Part shown: positions 14,258 through 19,831 of the stretch, piece after piece | Numbering within the stretch: position 1 is the stretch's first letter | Layout of the letters: each line of letters opens with the position of its first letter | NCBI GenBank assembly: GCA_949516455.1 | Contig: CATILC010000141.1 | Span: forward strand, 1 to 19,831 | Length of the DNA: 19,831 nt | Direction of reading: 5' to 3' | From: Flavobacteriia bacterium | GTDB taxonomy: Bacteria; Bacteroidota; Bacteroidia; Flavobacteriales; Schleiferiaceae | Translations under genes and position numbers: made by a program | The notes under the pieces: generated by a model | What the model was told of the DNA's origin: nothing | Database searches by the model: none | What the model saw: only the letters and a program-made list of their open reading frames with translations

Positions 14258-14836
14258 ATGAAATACCTCGTCATTGTCATTTCAATTGCTCAATGCCTAC
14301 AGGCACAGAACCTCCTCAGAATGGAGAAAAACTCAGATCCGCCGCAGGGATTGGAAGTCGCTTCGCTCGCTAGTTGGTCTGTTCTCTCAGGCAAGTGGGT
14401 CCCTGGCTGGGAACTCTCTGTGGGCAGCTGCGGTAAGGGTCAGTGGAATGGTGTTCTTAGGCTCGCCCACAGAGGTACGTCCGAGTCGGTTCATTCCTCC
14501 TCCGAAACATTGAGAGCGGACATTCGAAATCTGTCGGTGGGCTTTCACATTGATCGCTCTTTGCTGGAGCAGGGACCTTGGTTCCTTGTGGGCAGTTTGG
14601 GTGCAGGAATACTTTGGTCAATGCAAGACAATATAGATCCTTCCGGCAACGTCCGCAGGTCCAAGCAAAGCGTCTTTGTTACGTTGGATCCCAGGTTGGG
14701 CCTGTGTTCCCGATTGAATGCATGGATGAGCCTGAAGCTCTGGATGAGCCATCCATTGGCCATTCCCTGGGGCACGACATTGAGCGATCCAGGACGAAGT
14801 ACGCAGATGCTTCTGGGCCTGGGCTTTCGTCTTTAG
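14258..14836 (+). CDS. Exported small beta-barrel-like protein, unknown function
   Basis: A 192-residue protein that I do not recognise. It starts with a short signal peptide (MKYLVIVISIAQCLQAQ, cleavage probably near residue 17). Cys14 is not in a proper lipobox, so lipoprotein status is unlikely. The mature part alternates hydrophobic and polar residues in short strands, for example WELSVGSCG, WNGVLRLAHRG, LSVGFHIDR, WFLVGSLGAGILW, QSVFVTLDPRLGL and LKLWMSHPL. It ends in TQMLLGLGFRL, with an aromatic residue near the C-terminus, which fits an eight-stranded outer-membrane barrel. No catalytic motif is visible. It is transcribed divergently from the glycosyltransferase, and its TAG stop abuts the stop of the convergent helicase without a spare base. 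Being a real gene is supported by the signal peptide and by coherent strand periodicity. Confidence 0.65.
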   Translation: MKYLVIVISIAQCLQAQNLLRMEKNSDPPQGLEVASLASWSVLSGKWVPGWELSVGSCGKGQWNGVLRLAHRGTSESVHSSSETLRADIRNLSVGFHIDRSLLEQGPWFLVGSLGAGILWSMQDNIDPSGNVRRSKQSVFVTLDPRLGLCSRLNAWMSLKLWMSHPLAIPWGTTLSDPGRSTQMLLGLGFRL

Positions 14837-17269
14837 TTAATCCAATTTCGTCTGCTCTCGGATCATTCGGGCGATCCGATCCTCGACCGATTCGGTACTC
14901 ACTCGTTCCCTATTGAGTCGGTCCACCAGGATCGGAAAGCAGAGCGGACTTGGGCGCTCAATGCTTTTTAAAACGATCTCCTGGGCACTGATGCGCTCGA
15001 GGGCCATGCGCAACCGGCCTTCCTCCAGCTGGAAGTTAAGGGCCTCGTCATAGGCCTGTTGAAGGAGCAGGTGTCCGGGGTCGAATTCCTTGAATACGTC
15101 GAAGAGCAGTGCACTGGAATTTTGAAGCTGACGGTCTCTGACCTGATTCCCAGGATATCCCTGAAACACCAGCCCTGAAATGGAAGCAATATCCCGGAAG
15201 CGTCTGCGGGCCATTTCTGTTTCGTTGAGGCTTTGGCGGATGTCCTCCAATAGATGTTCGGTGTTGAACAATGAAGGCTCAATGCGCTCGTCGATGGGAG
15301 GCGGTTCTTCCGACAAGAGTTCGAAGCCATAGTCATTCATGGCGATCGAAAAGCTGATGGGCATGAAAAGGGCGATCCGCCAGGCGATCAACGCTGCCAT
15401 CCCTTCGTGTACAAAGCGGCCTTCGAAGGGATAGAAGAACAGATGATGCCCTTCTTTGTCATGGAGGTATTCGATGAGGAACTGTTGCTCATTTGGGATA
15501 AGGCTCAGTTCTTCCTGTAGTTCAAGCATGGGGCGCAACATCTGCAATTCAGCCTCTTTTGGGCCGGGTTCTGATGCTTCCTGCAGCTTTTTTCGGAGCA
15601 TGGCGCCCATCTGGGCGGAGAGCGGCATTCGGCTGCCCATATAACTGGTGACCACTCCTTTCTTTTGGCCACGTGCGGGTTGGACGGTTGCAGTCATCTC
15701 CCGGAAGTGGATGAGTTCGAGCTGCTGCCCGGCAAACCAGAAGACATCACCAGGCGAAAGACGCGCGACAAAATATTCTTCCACATGGCCCAGCGTTCCT
15801 CCTTGACGGAGTTTAACGCGGATCATGGTGTCCGATACAATGGCTCCAATGGAGAAACGATGCCTTCGGGCGATCTTTCGGGAAGTGACCACGAACCGCC
15901 CATCTTCGTCCACCTCTACCTTTTGGTAGTCATCATAAGCCGAAAGGCTGCCACCGGTCACCAGAAAATCCAGGCAAAAGGCCCATTCGTCGTCGGTAAG
16001 CGTTTGGAAACAGTAGGTGCTGCGCAATTCTGGAAGGAGTTCCTCGGGAAAGAATCCATCGGATACGGCCAATGTGGTCAGGTACTGGAGAAGTACATCA
16101 AAAGAACGGATGTACGGGATACGTTCTTCAATAAGTGATTCCTTGATCGCTGCTCTGAGTGCCGATGCCTCCACAAGTTCGAGTGCATGGGTGGGAATGA
16201 AGTGGATCTTGCTGGTGGCACCCGGTCGATGCCCACTTCTTCCCGCACGCTGTAGGAAGCGTGCCACCCCTTTGGGGCTTCCTATCTGAAAAACCTGATC
16301 AACAGGGCGGAAATCGACGCCGAGATCGAGGCTGCTCGTACAAACCACCGCTTTTACCGAACCTGAATTCAGCGCATCTTCCACCCAACCCCTGAGTTCT
16401 TTTGAAATGGAACCGTGGTGCATGGCCATTCGTCCGCTGAGGTCGGGATTGGCCTCCAGCAGGCTTTGGTACCAGATCTCGGCCTGACTCCGCGTATTGG
16501 TGAAGATCAGTGAAGTCTTGGAGCTTTCGATCATGGGCAACAGATCGGGCAAGAGGCGGATGCCCAAATGTCCTGCCCAGGGAATTTTGTCCAGGCTGGG
16601 AGGGAGGACAGATTGCACTTCGATCTTCTTTTTGATCCCGCTTTCGATCAGCACCCCATTGCCTTCAGGCCCAAGAAGTACTTCGAGCGCATTGTCCAGA
16701 TTGCCAATGGTGGCCGAGATTCCCCATATCAACAGCTCGGGCTGAAGCGTCTTGAATCGGGCAAGCGCGAGTTCGGTCATATTCCCCCTTTTACTTCCCA
16801 GCAACTCGTGCCATTCATCCACCACAACGAAGCGGAGTTTTGTGAAATGTCGGCGGTACTTCTTTTGGGCAAGGAGTACATGCAGGCTCTCCGGAGTCGT
16901 GATCAGGATGTGCGGCATCTTTCGGTTTTGGGCAGACTTGTCCTTGGCAGAGGTGTCCCCTGTACGAATGCCAACATTGAAGGAGTATCCGAGCCCAAAA
17001 AGCGCTCGTTCCGTGGATTGATGGATCTCTTTAGTAAGTGCACGGATCGGACTGATCCAGATCAACTGAAGGCCCTCTTTCGGTGTCCGGGCCATTTCTT
17101 CCAGCATTGGAAGCAGCAGGGAATAGGTCTTCCCGCTTCCCGTTGGTGCATTGACGATGCCGTGTTTTTTGTCCAAAACAGCTTTCCAACTCCTTTCCTG
17201 AAAGCCAAAGGGTTTCCAGGAATTGGCTTGGAACCATTTGTGGATCAGCTGAAGAGCTTGCGCATGCAT
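14837..17269 (-). CDS. Lhr-like, ligase-associated DEXH-box DNA helicase
   Basis: An 810-residue superfamily-2 helicase of the Lhr group, closest in length and layout to the ligase-associated DEXH helicases that often travel with an ATP-dependent DNA ligase, a beta-lactamase-fold exonuclease and a metallophosphoesterase. Motifs in order: Q-like residue Q24, Walker A APTGSGKT (41-48), TPESL (125-129), DEWH (151-154), SAT (185-187), TSSLDLGVD (311-319) and motif VI QRAGRSGHR (340-348). Beyond about residue 360 come the winged-helix and Lhr-specific region, including FFYPFEGRFVHEGMAALIAWR, which is characteristic of the group. The role is probably DNA repair. None of the partner genes is within this window. 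The ATG at 17269 lies 40 bases after the Rrf2 gene on the same strand, so it may be the distal gene of that transcript. The C-terminus abuts the convergent small exported-protein gene. Confidence 0.9.
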   Translation of the reverse strand: MHAQALQLIHKWFQANSWKPFGFQERSWKAVLDKKHGIVNAPTGSGKTYSLLLPMLEEMARTPKEGLQLIWISPIRALTKEIHQSTERALFGLGYSFNVGIRTGDTSAKDKSAQNRKMPHILITTPESLHVLLAQKKYRRHFTKLRFVVVDEWHELLGSKRGNMTELALARFKTLQPELLIWGISATIGNLDNALEVLLGPEGNGVLIESGIKKKIEVQSVLPPSLDKIPWAGHLGIRLLPDLLPMIESSKTSLIFTNTRSQAEIWYQSLLEANPDLSGRMAMHHGSISKELRGWVEDALNSGSVKAVVCTSSLDLGVDFRPVDQVFQIGSPKGVARFLQRAGRSGHRPGATSKIHFIPTHALELVEASALRAAIKESLIEERIPYIRSFDVLLQYLTTLAVSDGFFPEELLPELRSTYCFQTLTDDEWAFCLDFLVTGGSLSAYDDYQKVEVDEDGRFVVTSRKIARRHRFSIGAIVSDTMIRVKLRQGGTLGHVEEYFVARLSPGDVFWFAGQQLELIHFREMTATVQPARGQKKGVVTSYMGSRMPLSAQMGAMLRKKLQEASEPGPKEAELQMLRPMLELQEELSLIPNEQQFLIEYLHDKEGHHLFFYPFEGRFVHEGMAALIAWRIALFMPISFSIAMNDYGFELLSEEPPPIDERIEPSLFNTEHLLEDIRQSLNETEMARRRFRDIASISGLVFQGYPGNQVRDRQLQNSSALLFDVFKEFDPGHLLLQQAYDEALNFQLEEGRLRMALERISAQEIVLKSIERPSPLCFPILVDRLNRERVSTESVEDRIARMIREQTKLD

Positions 17270-17309
17270 GATGGAGTAACCCCCGCCAGCGATGCGGGTT
17301 CAGATGGAA

Positions 17310-17759
17310 TTATTCCTGGTCGGTTGGATCCTGCAGCAGACGCTGTTCGCGCTGCAAGAGGTCTTCGAGCGTACTTTCTTTGAGCAATTCGACCGTTTCG
17401 TTTCGAAGCTGCAGAAAGAGGTCCCGGATGCCGCAGCTCTCCTCGTCTTTGCATTCCTCGCAGCGTTCATAGTACTTGTAGGTCACACAGGGCAGAAGAG
17501 CGATCGGTCCGTCGAAGAGCCGCATCACATCGGCCAGATTCACCTCTGAGCGATCCTTCAATAGATAGTATCCGCCACTGGGTCCTTTTTTACTTCCGAG
17601 AATGCCGGCTTTTCTCAGGACGAGCAGTATGCCTTCAAGAAATTTGGAGGGAATGTTCTCGCTTTCTGCGATGCGGTGGATGGGCACAGGCTTTTCACCT
17701 TCTCGTTGGGCGAGAAAGAGCAGGGCATTGATCCCGTATTTGGCTTTTTTGCTCAGCAT
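17310..17759 (-). CDS. Rrf2-family transcriptional regulator with Fe-S-type cysteines
   Basis: A 149-residue winged-helix regulator of the Rrf2/IscR/NsrR family. The N-terminal domain shows MLSKKAKYGINALLFLA, the IAESENIPSKFLEGILLVLRKAGIL recognition region, and the GPSGGYYL wing at 60-66. The dimerisation helix region carries four cysteines, C91, C100, C103 and C109. C91, one of C100/C103, and C109 fit the three-cysteine cluster ligands of IscR, NsrR and RirA, although spacing is not identical to any of them. It is therefore likely to sense iron-sulphur status, iron, oxygen or nitric oxide. Related sulphur regulators (CymR) lack these ligands. The ATG shares one base with the stop of the upstream JmjC-like gene (TAATG), so the regulator is translationally coupled to a non-haem iron enzyme. 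Targets are unknown; autoregulation of this operon is plausible. Confidence 0.92.
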   Translation of the reverse strand: MLSKKAKYGINALLFLAQREGEKPVPIHRIAESENIPSKFLEGILLVLRKAGILGSKKGPSGGYYLLKDRSEVNLADVMRLFDGPIALLPCVTYKYYERCEECKDEESCGIRDLFLQLRNETVELLKESTLEDLLQREQRLLQDPTDQE

Positions 17760-18667
17760 TAGCCGGAGGCCTTAAGTCGGTTCTGACGGTCGTTTTCACG
17801 CTCGTCGATGATCTCCTGGGCCTTGGCGATGGCCCGCTTGAGTTTGAAATCGCTCCAGAGGCCCCTGTAATACTTATTGATGAAGTAGTCGAGTTTGCGG
17901 ATCACAAAAACATTGTAGGCGCCTTTCAGTCTGTAGAGGTTGGATTCACTCAGGGCGCGAAGACTGAGGCTGAAACTGCCATCGATGTACTCGATGTAGT
18001 GCCAGATGCCACTGGGCATGAAGAGCGTCTCGCCATGGGTGAGTGTGTGCTGGTAGCCCTTTGCGAATCGGAGTGCCGGATATTTCTCAAGATCGATGTT
18101 CGACAGGTCTGCTGCGCTGTGGGTGGTGAAGGGCAGCTTGTACAGATACTTTGTCTGGTCCTGATCGAACAAGGTGATGCGTTTTGTGCCGCCAAATTGG
18201 GTCAGGAACACATGGGACAGATCGATATCGTAATGCAGCCGCACATCGGAACCCGCACAGCCAAAGAAGGTATACGGGAAATCCTCCAGCCATCCATCGG
18301 TGATGTTGGGATAATCAAAATCGTCCAACAGTTCCGGCACGAGTTTGAACAGGTTAAAGAGAAAGATCCGCAAGTCACTGTCAGCACCCTTTTCCACGAT
18401 GTCCAGATAATCCGCGAAAGCCATTTCCTCTGAAGGGGGCATTTCGATCGCCGTCGGATCATTGTCCAGCCACTTTCCATACAGTTTCACTTTTTCCTTT
18501 CCCGCCTTCTCCTTGAGATAGCTGTAGGTCCACTTCTCGGTAGCCTGCCAGTTTTGAGCAAAGTTTCTGATGACCACTGGTTTCAGCGGCTTGAGGTAGC
18601 GATGAACGAAATCTTCCTTGCAGATCTCATCCACCACGTCAATGGGTGTCAGTTGGAGTGGATCCAT
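17759..18667 (-). CDS. Cupin-8/JmjC-like Fe(II)/2-oxoglutarate-dependent dioxygenase
   Basis: A 302-residue cytosolic protein of the JmjC/cupin-like (cupin_8) family, relatives of FIH and tRNA- or protein-hydroxylating oxygenases. The N-terminus has PVVIRNFAQNW, the family's opening strand. The double-stranded beta-helix carries the iron facial triad H145-x-D147 (RLHYDID) and H223 (SGIWHYIEY), with K162 (GGTKRITLF) placed to bind 2-oxoglutarate. The activity is presumably hydroxylation of a protein, RNA or small substrate, unknown here. The frame extends upstream to a TTG at 18733. The ATG at 18667 is chosen because it precedes the conserved domain directly and because a perfect -7 element (18703-18696) lies inside the longer frame. 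The stop overlaps the Rrf2 start by one base. Confidence 0.87.
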   Translation of the reverse strand: MDPLQLTPIDVVDEICKEDFVHRYLKPLKPVVIRNFAQNWQATEKWTYSYLKEKAGKEKVKLYGKWLDNDPTAIEMPPSEEMAFADYLDIVEKGADSDLRIFLFNLFKLVPELLDDFDYPNITDGWLEDFPYTFFGCAGSDVRLHYDIDLSHVFLTQFGGTKRITLFDQDQTKYLYKLPFTTHSAADLSNIDLEKYPALRFAKGYQHTLTHGETLFMPSGIWHYIEYIDGSFSLSLRALSESNLYRLKGAYNVFVIRKLDYFINKYYRGLWSDFKLKRAIAKAQEIIDERENDRQNRLKASG

Positions 18668-18695
18668 GGAACTATCGGTTAAGAAACGATCTCCA

Positions 18696-18703
18696 CAAAA
18701 ATA
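18696..18703 (-). promoter_or_regulatory. Bacteroidota -7 element for the JmjC-Rrf2 operon
   Basis: On the - strand, TATTTTTG is an exact TAnnTTTG match. Transcription would start around 18689, leaving a leader of about 22 bases to the ATG at 18667. The nearest TTTG (18734-18731) is 27 bases away, longer than the usual 17-23, so the -33 box is doubtful. The 119-base gap up to the aldehyde dehydrogenase stop holds nothing else recognisable. Confidence 0.45.
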
Positions 18704-18786
18704 TCGATGAGTGTGAAAATTTAGTGTGTTCAAAGAGTTAAGGCGTCGAGATTCGTTTTTGCTTGCGTCGGAACAGTGGTCAGAAT

Positions 18787-19831
18787 TCAGAGTTTGATGC
18801 AGACATTCTTCGGTTCGGTAAAGAAGCGCAATGCCTCAAATCCTCCTTCCCGTCCCATGCCGCTGTTCTTCATTCCGCCGAAAGGTGTACGCAGATCACG
18901 CAATAGCCAGCAATTCACCCAAATGATCCCGCTTTCTATGGCGGCGGCCATGCGGTGGGCCCTCTTCAGATCGGAGGTCCAGAGGGTCGCGGCCAGTCCA
19001 TAGGACGTGGAATTGGCCAAACCGAGGACTTCCTCTTCCGTATCGAATGGCTGAAGGGTGACCACGGGTCCAAAGATCTCTTCCTGATTGGTTCGGCAAT
19101 CGTACGGCAGCCCCTCGATGACTGTTGGCCGGAGGTAATAACCGTCTTTCAGTTCTCCTGACATCTCGGGTTCCGTTCCTCCGGTGAGCAGCTTCCCGCC
19201 TTCCTCTTCGGCCAGCTCGATATAGCCCTTCACCTTTTCCAGGTGCGCCCTGGAAACCAGAGCGCCCATGCGGGTGTTTTCGCTGGAGGGGTCTCCGACC
19301 TTCATCTTGGCCACCTTTTCCACAAAAGCCTCCCGAAACTTCTCATAGATAGGTCGTTCGATGTAGATGCGGGAGCCGCAAAGGCAGATCTGCCCCTGAT
19401 TGGCGAAACTCGATCGGACGGTGGTGCGCAGCATGTCTTCGAAATCACAGTCGGCGAAAATGATGTTCGGATTCTTTCCGCCCAGTTCGAGCGATACCTT
19501 TTTGAAGCGTGGCCCAGCGGTTTTCATGATCTGCGCACCCGTTTGGGTTCCGCCGGTGAAGGAAAGCACAGGAATGTCAGGATGCTCGACGATGGCCTGA
19601 CCGACCGATGAGCCCGTTCCGTGAACAATATTCAACACCCCCGGAGGAACACCGGCGTTCATGCATATCTCAGAAAGCTTCCATGCGGTATAAGGGGTCA
19701 CCTCAGAAGGCTTCGCCACTACCGTGCAGCCCGCAGCAAGGGCCGGAGCGATCTTCCAGCTGAACAGGTACAGCGGAAGATTCCAGGGAGAAATGCAACC
19801 TGCCACACCTATCGCTTGTTGAAGGGTGTAG
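18787..19831 (-). CDS. Aldehyde dehydrogenase, ALDH8 / muconic-semialdehyde type (N-terminus cut off)
   Basis: NAD-dependent oxidation of an aldehyde to its acid; cytosolic. The frame stays open to the right edge, so about the first 130-140 residues are missing; the GTG at 19806 is internal. The visible part begins at AIGVAGCISPWNLPL and continues with KPSEVTP, SFTGGTQTG, the general base Glu in LELGGKNPN, the nucleophile Cys in NQGQIC, and EEIFGPVV. It ends with WVNCWLLRDLRTPFGGMKNSGMGREGG and FTEPKNVCIKL. The RDLRTPFGG...GREGG tail is typical of the ALDH8 / 2-hydroxy- and 2-aminomuconate-semialdehyde dehydrogenases, so a role in tryptophan (3-hydroxyanthranilate) or aromatic ring-cleavage catabolism is likely. 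Other aldehydes remain possible, and no meta-cleavage or kynurenine gene flanks it inside the window. It ends 119 bases before the JmjC-like gene on the same strand. Confidence 0.9.
   Translation of the reverse strand, partial: YTLQQAIGVAGCISPWNLPLYLFSWKIAPALAAGCTVVAKPSEVTPYTAWKLSEICMNAGVPPGVLNIVHGTGSSVGQAIVEHPDIPVLSFTGGTQTGAQIMKTAGPRFKKVSLELGGKNPNIIFADCDFEDMLRTTVRSSFANQGQICLCGSRIYIERPIYEKFREAFVEKVAKMKVGDPSSENTRMGALVSRAHLEKVKGYIELAEEEGGKLLTGGTEPEMSGELKDGYYLRPTVIEGLPYDCRTNQEEIFGPVVTLQPFDTEEEVLGLANSTSYGLAATLWTSDLKRAHRMAAAIESGIIWVNCWLLRDLRTPFGGMKNSGMGREGGFEALRFFTEPKNVCIKL

Noticed and set aside
16568..17383. A 271-codon + strand frame over the helicase N-terminus
   Set aside because: It is the complement of the Walker A, DEWH and SAT region of the helicase; no independent coding signature.
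1..19831. CRISPR arrays, tRNA or rRNA genes, insertion sequences, defence or secondary-metabolite clusters
   Set aside because: No regularly spaced repeats, cloverleaf-like sequence, transposase motifs or toxin-antitoxin/defence domains were found; genes fill almost all of the window.

Overview
This 19.8 kb window is a gene-dense piece of a Bacteroidota chromosome. The evidence is the single-component TonB-dependent receptor with an N-terminal carboxypeptidase-D-regulatory-like domain, the SDR-type threonine dehydrogenase, and promoter cores matching the Bacteroidota pattern TTTG-N~20-TAnnTTTG (best copy ahead of the glutamate dehydrogenase). By eye G+C is slightly above half and ATC/GAT codons are frequent; this would be high for Flavobacteriaceae, so a Cryomorphaceae/Schleiferiaceae-like or Saprospiria-like lineage is possible, but I cannot place it further. 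I see 18 protein genes, two of them cut by the window edges. There are no rRNA or tRNA genes, insertion sequences, prophage genes or CRISPR arrays. No gap between genes exceeds 140 bases.

Left block (1-4078, + strand): a tightly packed run of the 3' part of a threonine 3-dehydrogenase, the radical-SAM haem chaperone hemW, a cyclase/kynurenine-formamidase-like metal hydrolase and a YjbR/MmcQ-type protein, joined by ATGA and TGATG junctions, then a major-facilitator transporter. A separate + strand gene (4155-5081) encodes a NYN-type nuclease domain fused to a cold-shock RNA-binding domain. It converges on the housekeeping pair pyrH-frr (UMP kinase and ribosome recycling factor, - strand). Next, also on the - strand, is a stand-alone TonB-dependent receptor ending in a hairpin that probably terminates it before pyrH.

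Middle block (8814-12177, + strand): a YdfG-like short-chain dehydrogenase overlapping dprA (DNA uptake/recombination mediator), then gdhA (glutamate dehydrogenase) with its own well-formed promoter. A large GT39-like membrane glycosyltransferase (- strand) converges on gdhA.

Right block (14156-19831): a small exported beta-barrel-like protein of unknown function (+), then a - strand series that reads leftward as ALDH8-type aldehyde dehydrogenase (cut at the right edge), JmjC/cupin-8-like Fe(II)/2-oxoglutarate dioxygenase, Rrf2-family cysteine-rich regulator and Lhr-like ligase-associated DEXH helicase. The dioxygenase and regulator overlap by one base (TAATG). A -7 element inside the longest possible dioxygenase frame argues for the shorter start used here.

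Most of the window is ordinary core genome. The points most worth following are the NYN-cold-shock fusion, the coupled JmjC-Rrf2 pair, the Lhr-like helicase apparently without its usual ligase/exonuclease partners, the Glu-for-Asp, shifted-His metal motif in the cyclase-family protein, and a roughly three-fold excess of GATC. No clearly undescribed multi-gene system is visible.
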